Shown here piece by piece: positions 1 through 8,375 of a DNA stretch of 10,281 bases (position 1 is its first letter; each line of letters begins with the position of its first letter). Below the pieces are notes generated by a model. The model did no database searches. It saw nothing but the letters and a program-made list of their open reading frames with translations, and had not been told where the DNA came from. Position numbers and translations under genes: made by a program. The stretch is from an uncultured bacterium (GTDB taxonomy: Bacteria; Patescibacteriota; Gracilibacteria; Absconditabacterales; Absconditicoccaceae), in NCBI GenBank assembly GCA_916049765.1, contig CAJZIX010000021.1, forward strand, positions 1 through 10,281. The letters are read 5' to 3'.

Positions 1-1709
1 TCACCAAACTTTTTCTTATCAATCTTGGCAAAGCGGTAGCAAAGACTTTCCGCTGGGGTTCCATACAAGGCGAATCCGATTCAGGTTTCTTCTTTTCGTC
101 TAAGAACGGTATCCTTGAGTTTTTGAAGCACTTTTACCGCGAAAGCTTCCCCTTCAGGCTTGGTATGGGAATCTCAAGTAATCAAAACTGAAGCCTCATA
201 AAGTCCGATATATCCCAGCGTAATCGTTGAATACCCACCAGTCAGATATTTATCAATGGTTTCTCCTTTCTTAAGTCTTGCAAGTGCTCCATACTGCCAA
301 TGAATAGGGCTAATGTCTGAAGGCGTTCCTTTGAGTCTTTCGTGTCTGCACATGAGCGCCTTAAAACAGAGCTGAAGTCTGTCTTCTAAAAGCTCAAAAA
401 ACTTCTTTTCATCATGATTTGCGAGAATTGCAACCTGAGGCACATTGAGAGTTACCACTCCTTGATTGAAACGCCCCTCGTATTTGTAGTTTCCGTTTTC
501 ATCCTTCCAAGGCGAAAGGAAGGCACGGCAGCCCATCGGAGCAAAGACATTTCCTTCCTGGATTTCTCTCATCTTCTTGGCTGAAATATAGTCAGGATAC
601 ATTCTCTTGGCAGAACACCTTACAGCGATCTGTGTGAGGTAATCATACTTTCCACCTTTGAGCGCATTACATTCATCCAAAACATACACGAGCTTTGGAA
701 ATGCTGGTGTTATATAGATACCTGCTTCGTTTTTGATTCCCTGAATCCTTTGATTCAAAATTTCCTCAATAATCTGAGCTGTTTCCTCCAAGTATTCATC
801 TCTTTCATCTAGCTCTAGGAAAAGCGTTACAAAAGGCGACTGCCCATTGGTCGTCATAAGAGTATTGATCTGATATTGGATGGTCTGTACTCCAGAGGAA
901 AGTTCATCCTTTACTCTCATCTCTACGAGCTTTTGAATCTGTTCATCGGAAAGTTCGGATCAGAATTGTTCTTTATATTTTCTTTCATATTTCTTCTTAG
1001 TATTGAAAAGATATTTTCCAAGATGTTTAATATTCACAGACTGACCTCCATACTGAGAAGAAGCTACAGAAGCGATAATCTGCGTCATCACGGTGCAGGC
1101 TACCTGAAAAGACTTTGGAGTCTCTACGAGCTTATTATTCATCACGGTTCCATTCTCAAACATATCCTTGATATCAATCAGACAGCAGTTGAAAATTGGC
1201 TGCACGAAATAATCCATATCATGAAAATGCAGAATCCCCTCATCATGTGCATTTCTAATCTCCTCTGGAAGCAAAACTCTACGAGCAAGATCCTTGGAAA
1301 CCTCTCCAGCAATGAGATCTCTCTGAGTGGAAGCGATTGCAGAATCTTTATTGGAGTTTTCCTGACCTACCTCCACATTATCATTTCTAATCAGCGTAAG
1401 GATGGAATCATCGGTCGTATTTGCCTTTCTAATCAAGGCTCTCTGATAGCGGTAGATAATATACTTCTTGGCAAGTTCTGCTTTATTGAGCTTGATCAGC
1501 TGCATTTCAATAAAATCCTGAATTTCTTCAATCGGAACGGTTCCCTTTTTTGAAGCTTCCAAAGCTCTAATAACTTCCTCAATTACAAGTTCGCTCGCCT
1601 GTTCTGCTTCTGGCACTTCTTTATTAGCCTTCTGGATTGCAATGTGAATTTTTTCAGGATTATAAGCGACTTCTGAACCGTTTCTCTTGATTACTTTTTG
1701 GATGCTCAT
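1..1709 (-). CDS. nrdD: Anaerobic (class III) ribonucleoside-triphosphate reductase, 3' end outside window
   Basis: Reduces ribonucleoside triphosphates to deoxy forms with a glycyl radical installed by the activase NrdG; oxygen-sensitive, cytoplasmic. 569 codons are visible. Residues 1-95 form an ATP-cone (KRNGSEVAYNPEKI), the allosteric nucleotide site. The catalytic domain shows HFHDMDYF (161-168), FNCCLIDIKDM (173-183), QYGGQS (219-224), TTNGQSPFVTLFLEL (286-300), GCRAFLSPW and GRFNQGVVTLNVPQ, then TGIGFALYGTPAESL near the window edge. The C-terminal glycyl-radical loop lies outside. UGA is read as Gly at least three times (960-962, 174-176, 81-83), about 3 of 35 glycines, the lowest share in the window; the gene also looks richer in G+C than its neighbours. 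The start at 1709 is preferred because it begins the ATP-cone directly; the next candidate, at 1769, would lie inside an NrdR box. No clear Shine-Dalgarno is seen. nrdG is not in the window. Confidence 0.95.
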
Positions 1710-1720
1710 TTGGATGCTAA
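1697..1720. repeat. 12-bp tandem duplication across the nrdD start
   Basis: TTTGGATGCTCA is followed immediately by TTTGGATGCTAA, matching at 11 of 12 positions. On the coding strand this repeats SIQ-coding sequence on both sides of the start ATG (1709-1707). It looks like a small slippage duplication that replaced the bases where a ribosome binding site would sit. Confidence 0.6.
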
Positions 1721-1727
1721 AATTAAA

Positions 1728-1755
1728 GGTATAAAAAAAATCTGACTTTCGCCAA
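1728..1755 (-). promoter_or_regulatory. Possible nrdD promoter
   Basis: Reading toward nrdD, TTGGCG (1755-1750) and TATACC (1733-1728) are separated by 16 bases; each matches the sigma-70 consensus at four of six positions. It lies just downstream of the NrdR boxes. The match is weak and other A/T-rich hexamers nearby could serve. Confidence 0.3.
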
Positions 1756-1765
1756 CGAACTTTCC

Positions 1766-1813
1766 CCACAATATCTTGTGTTTATTTTTTTGTTCGACTA
1801 CAAGATATTGTAT
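1766..1813 (-). promoter_or_regulatory. Tandem NrdR boxes upstream of nrdD
   Basis: Two near-palindromic 16-mers, 1766-1781 (core CAATATCTTG) and 1798-1813 (core CAAGATATTG), each match the NrdR core CwAtATaTwG at nine of ten positions. Their starts are 32 bases apart, about three helical turns, which is the usual NrdR pair geometry. NrdR is itself an ATP-cone repressor that senses dATP/ATP and controls ribonucleotide reductase genes. The pair lies 57-104 bases upstream of the nrdD start. The nrdR gene is not in the window, so its presence is inferred. Confidence 0.85.
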
Positions 1814-2042
1814 TCTAGAAGAAAATCAAGGGAAAAATCAGACTATTTTTTTGGAGAGTGATAACGCTTAGTTAGCAGTTTTTTAACATTTCAAGGGAAA
1901 GTAAGCAAGCTTTTCGCTTTTGAGAGCTTAGAAGTTGATTTTTTATAAGGTGAGAAGCTGGATTTCAGAATCAGATTTTTCTATCATTTTTTTCACATTT
2001 TACCATATTCTAAATTCAAAGAAAACTACAAATACCTAGTAA
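1814..2042. other. Non-coding gap between nrdD control region and gpsA
   Basis: This is the remainder of the 333-base gap between the nrdD start and the gpsA stop. I find no convincing gene, tRNA or strong terminator on either strand. It is A/T-rich, contains one copy of the dispersed 9-mer (1971-1979), and has a weak AAGC/GCTT hairpin at 1907-1919 without a good U-tract. gpsA transcripts probably end somewhere here. Confidence 0.5.
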
Positions 2043-3017
2043 TTAACATTTTTTCAAAAAAGCCTCAAAAGCCTGATCCGCAGTCTTCTTTTGCTCTACA
2101 ATAGCAATAATCATCTCCAAGAGTGGAAGATTGAAAGAATGTTGAGCCAGAAAAGCTGAAATCGTTTCTACCATATACAGCCCCTCTGCAACCATATTCA
2201 TGAGTCCACCAGTAATTTCTGCTTTTGTATGCCCTTGCGCCAATAAACGCCCAGCATTTCGGTTTCTACTTAGAGTACTTGAACACGTTACATAAAGATC
2301 TCAAATTCCTGCATAACTCCTAAAGGTCTGCAAATCTGCTCCTAAAAAAGTTCCAATTTCTCAAACCTCCTGAATTCCTTTAGTAAGGAGCAAAGCCTTG
2401 GTATTAACTCCATACCCGAGCCCATCTGAAACCCCACAAGCAAGCGCTATAAGATTTTTAAAAGCTCACATCAACTGAACTCCCACCACATCAGTACTCT
2501 CTGAACATTTGAATCGCTCATTCTGAAATAACTTTTTAACTTGGTGGGTAAGTTGCTCCTGCTCCGAAGCCAAAACAACTCCTGTTGGAATCTGTCTTAC
2601 CACTTCTTCAGCATGAGAAGCTCCTGAAAGAACAACAAAAGGAACCTTTCATAAAGTTTGAATAATCCAGGAAGAAAGAGGAGAAAAATCTGAAGCATTC
2701 CAGCCTTTTGAAGCCAAAACAATAGTCTGCCCCTGATAATAGGGTTTCAAATTTTGTAAACAAGATTTAACTGCGACTGACGGAACTGCAATAACTAACA
2801 CTTCATCCCCTTGAAGAAGATTTTGTAAATCTGTAGAACAGGTTAGTTCATGATGCAACTGAACTCAAGGTAAATAATTGACATTCTCGTGACGAGTATT
2901 AATCAATTCTGCATCTTCTTGAAAAAGTGAGAATAATATTGTAGGATTCCCATTCTGAATAAGCGTTTGAGCAAGTGCCGTTCATCGACTTCCTGCACCA
3001 AAAACTACACACTGCAT
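2043..3017 (-). CDS. gpsA: NAD(P)-dependent glycerol-3-phosphate dehydrogenase
   Basis: Reduces dihydroxyacetone phosphate to sn-glycerol 3-phosphate, the backbone of phospholipids and some wall polymers. 324 residues, about family length. The N-terminal Rossmann motif is GAGSRGTA (7-14). Further conserved segments are IAVPS (76-80), ASKGW (102-106), SGASHAEEV (131-139, family SGPSFAxEV), GAFKN with the catalytic Lys187, GIGDLYVTC (237-245) with the conserved Asp240, and SRNRN (250-254). UGA encodes Gly at about six positions, including 12, 184 and 239, which are invariant in the family. The start at 3017 gives the usual short lead before GxGxxG; an in-frame ATG at 3029 would add MSCI. It begins 25 bases after the stop of the racemase-like gene, so co-transcription is likely. 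Confidence 0.95.
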
Positions 3018-3042
3018 GATACAACTCATATACGATATAAAA

Positions 3043-3852
3043 CTAACTCTTCATTCGTTGGATTTCTATTGATTTTCCTCTTTGTAGAAGCCAAAGCATC
3101 CTCTTCTCTCTCTTCAAAAAATAGGCTTGATCTGTAGCAAAAATAGAAACAGCATACTCAGATTTTTTAGCCTGTGAAGTCAGACTGCAAAAGATCTGTT
3201 CAAGCTTAGCTAAACGATGAAATCTAATCTTCTTGAAATTGAAAAATTTTGCAATTGCTTTCTCCGCATTAAAATAGAGATAATTCAGTGGAATCACGGT
3301 ATCTACACGAGCATCTTTGAAATAACGGAGTTCATGTTTCAACAAGGTATTTGTGAGAAGACTTTTTCGTGAGAGTCTTGTCAAAAGTGGGTTTAAAATT
3401 CCACATTCCTTAGACCAGAACTGAAAAGGAAAAACAAAAACTTTGGTAGATCTTTGAACAGAACTAGGAGAGAAAGAACAAGCAAGGTGAGAGATGAGTT
3501 CTTGAGCTCACTGTAAATCAGCAAATTCTCAGAGAAGACCAAGCTTTCCAACAAGAGAATAAGGAAAAACCTCTTGCAAAAGATAGGTTTGAAAAAGAGG
3601 TAAAATCTGATTTTTTTGCTTTTGTTGCAAAAAATAAAGTTCATAAACAGGAGGAAGTATGATAGTATCAACATTTTCAGCCTGAAGCCACTGAATAGCT
3701 TTCTCTACTGCTTGTAATGAGCTTGAGAAATTCTTATCTCCATAGGGAGCATGCAAGCTATCATAATAAACAACATACTCATGATCATAACGGGTCAAAA
3801 AACGGAACAAAGCCAGCGTTTCCATCCCACTTGAAACAATTCCTATTTTCAT
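3043..3852 (-). CDS. Glutamate racemase (MurI) family protein lacking catalytic residues
   Basis: 269 residues, normal length for Asp/Glu racemases, with the two-half architecture visible. Family landmarks align: IGIVSSGMETL (3-13) with IGVFDSGxGGL; DSLHAPYGDK (31-40) with the D-xxx-PYG motif; VDTIILPPVYEL (61-72) with the VACNTAS cysteine motif; VDTVIPLNYLY (183-193) with DTLVLGCTHYP; and FATDQAYFLK (238-247) with the C-terminal TTDD-xxx-F motif. The general-acid Asp, both catalytic Cys and the partner His are all replaced, so racemase activity is not expected. This may be a binding protein, a repurposed enzyme or a decaying copy, although the reading frame is intact. UGA is Gly at 108 and 115. 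The ATG at 3852 is chosen; a GTG sits directly before it. The 5' end overlaps the secreted coiled-coil gene by 10 nt, suggesting translational coupling. Confidence 0.75.
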
Positions 3853-4445
3853 CACTGTGCGATAGGAAATAAAGTCAAATATATCGTGAACTGCCTAATA
3901 AAAACATCCATCGTTTCAGCAGACAAAAGCTTAGTAATCACCTCCTGCTTTGATTTCAGTTCAGCAAGCGATTTTTTCGTAGAAGAGGTCATTTCTTGTG
4001 ACTGTTCTATCTGATTTCTAACCTCCTGAAGTTTTTTCTGTTTCTCCAATAAAGTAGGCCCCAAAAATCCTTTACTTTTACTGAGAAGCTCCGCCTCAAA
4101 CTCATTTACTGCTGTCTGGATCATTCTTCTCTTTGCAAAAAGCTTTAAAAACTGAGATTTTTTACTTTCATAGAGTGAATTTCGATAACCAACATCATCT
4201 CAACGATTAAGATTAGACTGGATCTGGAGCATAGTTTGATATTCAGCTTTCAAATGCCTGTTCAAGATAGAAAGATAATCCTGACATTTTAAAGTTTCTG
4301 GCTCCTGAAGAAGATAAACTCTTACTGCATTTTCACTTACTTTACAAGAAAGTTTCCTTTGAAAATCAGAGATTTGCTGTGCAAAGACTCCTCACGGGAC
4401 AAACAATCAACAGAATATAAAGAATAAAATATAAGATTTTTTCAT
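3843..4445 (-). CDS. Secreted coiled-coil protein, function unknown
   Basis: 200 residues. Residues 1-23 form a Sec signal peptide: Lys-Lys, a hydrophobic core, then VFA before QQ at the likely cleavage site. Three glycines in or near it matter to the reading: UGA codes for 13 and 18. The mature part is highly charged, with two cysteines (34 and 54) that could pair, and a Lys/Glu/Gln-rich coiled coil around 130-172. A hydrophobic stretch near 182-195 precedes the end. The last codons read CAG TGA TGA AAA TAG, so under code 25 the protein ends GlnGlyGlyLys at the TAG, 10 nt inside the next gene. I do not recognise a family. The tight overlap with the racemase-like gene suggests the two products are made together, possibly for an envelope role. 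Confidence 0.75.
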
Positions 4446-4449
4446 AAGA

Positions 4450-4458
4450 ATTATAATA
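4450..4458 (-). promoter_or_regulatory. Possible -10 element for a leaderless start
   Basis: Overlapping TATTAT (4458-4453) and TATAAT (4455-4450) lie 7 and 4 bases before the ATG at 4445. With the first as -10, transcription would begin at or next to the start codon. No good -35 is seen 16-18 bases upstream, and no ribosome binding site is present. Confidence 0.35.
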
Positions 4459-4536
4459 GGAAATAAGAATTTTAATTCAGATTTTAAGCTTGTAATCTAG
4501 GAATAGTAAGTTATCATTCAATAGATAAATCTACAA

Positions 4537-5526
4537 TTATACCAAAGAAAGTAACTCTTGCTTGACGGCTAACCAATAATAATTATCTGGATATTTTCAA
4601 GTCTTGATAGCATACTCAAGATCAATCAAAGCTCTAAAAAAATGAACAATAAAGTGCTGATGCTCCAAAAGTTGTGGAAGTAACTTCAGGTTTTTATTAA
4701 CAACAAAGGGATGAAGCTTTGTTTGAGCAATAATTTCTTTTGCAGAAGTAATCCCCTGCTGATGAAAATCAATCAAGGTTAAATATATTTTCAATCCCCA
4801 GGTCAAAAGCCCCTGTACTTCATTCCAAGATTTCCCATCACTTTGCATTTTTGCAAGACTCTGAACTGTAAGTTTCGGATCAGAAAAAAGCTGATCAAAA
4901 ATCACAAAAGCATCTCCTTCTACCATTCAAAAACAGTATTCATCAATAAGTTCCTTGGTAATGGTAGTTACTCACTGAGGGATTCAGAATTTTAATTTTT
5001 CTGTTTCATTTGCAAGGCGATAGAGATCATTTCAAACCTTCAATAAAAAATAACTCACAACATCATCAGCAAGCTGTAAAGGTTGAAGTTGCTGTACTAC
5101 AAAGGCCTTAAGCTGTGCTTCTTTATATGGTTCAAAGACTTTAAGCTGAACATGTTCCGAGAACCACTTAAAAGGCTTTGTTCTCTTGTCTGGCTTATTG
5201 GAAAGAAGAATCACTACCGTATCAGAAGAAAGAAACTGAGCATTTTGCTGAAAATCTTCAAAAAATTTTTCTATTTTATCAGCAGAAAGCGCATTTTCAT
5301 CAGAAGAATCCTTAGGTATCCCCTCTAAAATGATCAGTTTCTTGGAGACAAAAAGCCCACCTGCATACAAAGCCTGTTTAATTTGTGCAAGATCCCAATT
5401 CTGATGAGAAAAGTGAAATAAGGTATCTTGTCCATATTTCTCCAAAAAATTAAGTTTCCATCTCTGAAGCTCCTGCCTCAAAGCATAGGTATTCTCTCCA
5501 TAAAACAGAAAAACTGATGAAAGCAT
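4537..5526 (-). CDS. holA: DNA polymerase III, delta subunit
   Basis: The clamp-loader subunit that opens the beta sliding clamp during replication. 329 residues, typical length. The start LFLFYGENTYAL-like segment (VFLFYGENTYAL, 5-16) is the family N terminus. SKKLIILEGI (61-70) and TVVILLSNKPDKRTKPFKWF (103-122) match the AAA+-like first domain. GNDLYRLANETEKLKF (165-180) is the diagnostic delta motif, followed by DEYCFGMVEGDAFVIFDQLF (195-214) leading into the helical collar domain. UGA supplies Gly at 165, 181, 185, 200 and 310. Without this reading the gene splits into two fragments. It lies 96 bases downstream of the aldo/keto reductase stop; no terminator is evident between them. Confidence 0.92.
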
Positions 5527-5622
5527 AAGGTTGATACTAAACTAATAGTAAAGTTTTTATAACCCCAGTATAGAAAAGCTGAGTGAAAAATCAAGTAAGG
5601 CTAAGAAAACAATCAGCAAAAT

Positions 5623-6468
5623 TTAGAAACGATCATTTTCCCATTTAGGAGCAAACGGAGGATTACAATAGCGATAACTCTTTGGTAACGCATCAATTTG
5701 AGCTATAATGGATTCTGAAAGATGGAGATTTTTCGCATTAAAATTTACCTGCAATCTCGCAAAAGAAGAAGCCTTGGGAATCACAACAGCATTTTTTGCA
5801 AGCAAATAAGCTATACAAAGCTGAGAAATGAAGATTCATAACTGATCAGCTAGATCAAAAAGTGCTTTTTGCTTAAAAAGGTTTCACTGTCAAAAAGGAG
5901 AATAAGCAGTCAAAATCAGATTTTTCTCTTTTGCAAAAGATTCTAATGCTGGAGCATTCAGGCAAGCATGCCATTCAATCTGATCGGTATAAATTTCATC
6001 ACCAAAACGAGTATACAACTTTTGAAGCTGAGAAAGAGGAAAGTTAGCTACTCAAACCTGCCTGATCTTCCCTTCTTTTTTGAGTTGAAGTAAAGTTTCA
6101 AAGGCCTGAGCATCATTATCAGGTGTCGTTGGTCGATGAAGCAAAACTAAATCAAGATAATCCGTTTTTAGTGCTTTTAAAGAGGATTCAAATCTAGAAG
6201 TCAACTGAGTATAAGCAAAATCTGAGGAAGAAAATTGGTGTGCTTGATGATTTGGGACATAATCAAACCAAACTTTACTCGTAATCCACAGTTGATCTCT
6301 TGGAACACACGCTTGTTGTAAAGCTGTTCAGAGCTCGGTTTCATTTCCATAAATCCATGCAGTATCAAAATGACGATAGCCGATTTCTAAAGCTTCAGGA
6401 ATCGATTGAAGAAGCGTATCTCAAATCAACCTCCAGGTTCCCAATCAGAGCTGAGGGATCTTCTGCAT
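5623..6468 (-). CDS. Aldo/keto reductase
   Basis: NAD(P)H-dependent oxidoreductase of the AKR superfamily, reducing aldehydes or ketones; the substrate cannot be told from sequence. 281 residues, typical length. The catalytic tetrad is complete: Asp35 (GYRHFDTA), Tyr40 (WIYGNE), Lys65 (WITSKVW) and His111 (LVLLHRP). Other family marks are QLGLGTWR (6-13), KIRQVGVANF (134-143), LTAYSPFGQG (186-195) and the phosphate-binding PKASS (231-235). UGA is used for 7 of 12 glycines, the highest share here, including family-conserved positions 8, 139, 193 and 195. The ATG at 6468 is the only sensible in-frame start; no Shine-Dalgarno is obvious. It begins 44 bases after the stop of the upstream glycosidase gene, so both are probably on one transcript. 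Confidence 0.92.
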
Positions 6469-6512
6469 CCATCAAAAAGAAAAGCATAAAGCAAATTTTA
6501 AACGATTTAGAC

Positions 6513-7580
6513 CTAAAATTTATCTATTGTAAATAAATTAATCAAAAGCTGATTATAAAGCCACTTTTTATCTGGAGAAAGCCCCGGTTTTACCATATCA
6601 CGAATAATCGTAATGAAAGGCTTCTGATATTTCTTTTTCCCATATTTCTTGAAAATACCATCAATCACTCCAGAAACTTTAGCTAATTGTTCCTTATCTG
6701 CATCAGTTGGCTGATAAGTTTCTACCTTTGGGATTGATTTAGGTTCTGGGGTAATACCGGTAAGCTTAATATACTCTTCTCTATTTAATACAACAAAAGC
6801 GTCCATAACTCTGGCTCTTGAACCCCTATCAAGTGTTTTTCATTCATACACCATTGCCGTACTCGCTCCAGCATCTAGAGAAAGTGCATTCCAGCATCAA
6901 AACTGTTCTTTGAGATAAGCAGGAAGATTAGGAATACTACTAGATCCAACAACCCCCATATAAACCGTAGTTCCATCTTGAGTAGAACAAATAAAATTTC
7001 TATTTGAACTTCCTGTCATTTTCTTATCAATATAAGAATTGTAGGTATGAACGACATCCTCTCCATCTAGCAGAAGAACTGGAAAATTTCAAATTCAGAA
7101 ATAAATCTGATCTAATTTATCCTGATTGGTATTACTCCAAAGTCCAACATCCTGCTCTCCAGAATTTTTCTGAACAAAAAAAGGATTCCCTTGCTGATCA
7201 AAAGAAAAAATCATCCTAATACTGGTATCTCACCAGAATCTACTCCAATCTTTCCCATTTCCCATAAATACTCTTTCTGAAATAGTATGCGTCACCCTTT
7301 TCCCATCAATTTTACAACTCGAATAATCATCAGGACAAAAAAATGCAGCATTAATCGCAGTATCTCCTCAAACTTTTTTTGCCAACTCCTCAGTAGTCGC
7401 ACCACCATCACTTGCAGGAGAAGCAACAACAAAATGTTCTCCATCAAGAACGACCTTAATCACTCTAATAGGCCTTCCTCCCCTCTTCTCTATCAGAAGC
7501 TCTTTATATGCAAAACTTGAATTTAAAAGAAAGAAAACTCAAAATAAGAAAAAAAATCAGAATGCTTTTTGTCGTTTCAT
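6513..7580 (-). CDS. Secreted phosphodiester glycosidase-like protein (NAGPA/DUF2233)
   Basis: 355 residues. Residues 1-24 form a signal peptide (basic start, phenylalanine-rich core, SSFA before Tyr), so the product is exported. The NAGPA-type domain runs about 40-265, with AINAAFF (75-81), GIGNFPVLLLDGE (162-174), NRNFICSTQDGTTVYMGVV (193-211), LSLDAGASTAMVYEG (233-247) and RVMDAFVVLN (257-266). The family hydrolyses sugar phosphodiester bonds or acts in exopolysaccharide metabolism. The usual LDGGGS motif is LDAGAS here, with genuine Ala codons. Four cysteines (82, 89, 197, 229) may form disulfides. A Lys-rich helical extension (290-355) follows the domain and is unassigned. UGA codes Gly at about eight positions, two of them in the signal peptide. 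Start at 7580 follows a TATAAA by seven bases. Confidence 0.82.
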
Positions 7581-7587
7581 ACTACTC

Positions 7588-7593
7588 TTTATA
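7588..7593 (-). promoter_or_regulatory. Possible -10 element for the glycosidase gene
   Basis: TATAAA sits seven bases upstream of the ATG at 7580, which would place the transcription start at the start codon (leaderless mRNA). No consensus -35 is present at 16-18 bases, and there is no purine-rich ribosome binding site. Confidence 0.35.
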
Positions 7594-7687
7594 AACAAAA
7601 AATAAAATTCAAGAAAAAAGTGTAGTGACTTGCTCCTTTTTTTCAAGAGCGAATTATTTGTTTACCCTAAGATTTCTCAATCTAAAC

Positions 7688-7712
7688 AAAAAACCTGACA
7701 CTTCCGTCAGAT
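7688..7712 (-). terminator. Short hairpin terminator downstream of the 7733-8296 gene
   Basis: A 5-bp stem CTGAC/GTCAG (7695-7699 and 7706-7710) with a six-base loop is followed on the minus strand by a run of T (complement of A at 7688-7693). It lies 23 bases past the stop of the upstream gene, the expected place. The stem is short, so efficiency is uncertain. One arm is part of a copy of the dispersed AAAATCTGA motif. Confidence 0.55.
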
Positions 7713-7732
7713 TTTCTTATTCTTTAGATGAA

Positions 7733-8296
7733 CTATAATTTTCCTAGAAGATCTCAAAGTTTTTCTTCTTGATCAGCTTTAACTTCCTTCGCCATCTGTT
7801 CTCTACCCATAGTATCTCTCACAGCATTTCGTTTCTTGAGCCTCATCTCTCTTTCTGAATCTATCGCTCACTGTTCTGATTCATCTTCTTTCTTAAGAAT
7901 CTGAAGGTTCATCTGCTCCTCTATATAAATTTCATAAAGCCTCAACATTTGAAAAGACCACAGTTCAGAAACTGTTTTCACAACACTCTGATCTCCACTT
8001 TTCACAGCAATATAAAGTTCGTAAGCTGAGTTTTTATCATCAAATTTCAGTTCATAATCACTAGAGAAAGAGCCTGTAACTAACTTCTCAAGCAAATTCC
8101 AATCAAAATCATTCCCTAATTCATCAGGAGTCAAAAAAGGCACGAAATCAAACTTTGTTAAATACTCTTTATACCATAATTGATCTTCAATATCTCACTG
8201 AATAGGTCAGTAAAGATTCTCATACTTTTCTACAATCTCTTTTTTCTCATCCTTTTCTCTCATCTCGTCAATGAAAGATTGAAAATTGAATAACAT
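7733..8296 (-). CDS. Acidic cytoplasmic protein, function unknown
   Basis: 187 residues, rich in Glu, Asp and Lys, with no signal peptide or membrane segment. The N-terminal part is charged and helical, the middle (YELYIAVKSGDQSVVKTVSELWSFQMLRLYEIYIEEQ, within 83-130) looks amphipathic, and the last 50 residues are a highly charged helix ending GDLLGKL. UGA codes Gly at four positions (31, 35, 143 and 181). I do not recognise a family. The start at 8296 is the first in-frame ATG and lies in a gap shared with the divergent sigma-factor gene, so the two may be co-regulated. A terminator hairpin follows, which makes it a probable single-gene unit. Confidence 0.75.
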
Positions 8297-8347
8297 TTTT
8301 TGTAAAAACAAAAGGTAAAAAGCTGATTCTTATATAAAATTTACTTT

Positions 8348-8375
8348 CTTATAGTAAAATAATACAAGAATGCAA
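8348..8375 (-). promoter_or_regulatory. Possible promoter for the 7733-8296 gene, in the divergent gap
   Basis: Reading leftward, TTGCAT (8375-8370) and TATAAG (8353-8348) are separated by 16 bases. The -10 matches at five of six positions and the -35 at three. It would give a leader of about 45 bases. In the rest of the 200-base divergent gap (8297-8496) I see no clear promoter or ECF-type motif for the sigma gene, and no other gene. Confidence 0.35.

Noticed and set aside
876..1553. Long plus-strand open frame opposite nrdD
   Set aside because: It is the antisense shadow of a confidently identified gene and its translation shows no family features.
1907..1919. AAGC/GCTT hairpin as a gpsA terminator
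   Set aside because: Only four base pairs, no following T-run in the right direction, and far from the gpsA stop.
2043..3017. Apparent broken or frameshifted gpsA (and similar splitting of holA, the reductase and others)
   Set aside because: The interruptions are all TGA in a constant frame at Gly positions, so these are intact genes under code 25, not pseudogenes.
5083..5328. Plus-strand open frame inside holA
   Set aside because: Antisense to a clearly identified gene, with a low-complexity basic translation.
7630..7650. GCTC/GAGC and CTTG/CAAG pairings around a T-run
   Set aside because: The T-run lies in the loop and the stems are four base pairs and mutually exclusive.
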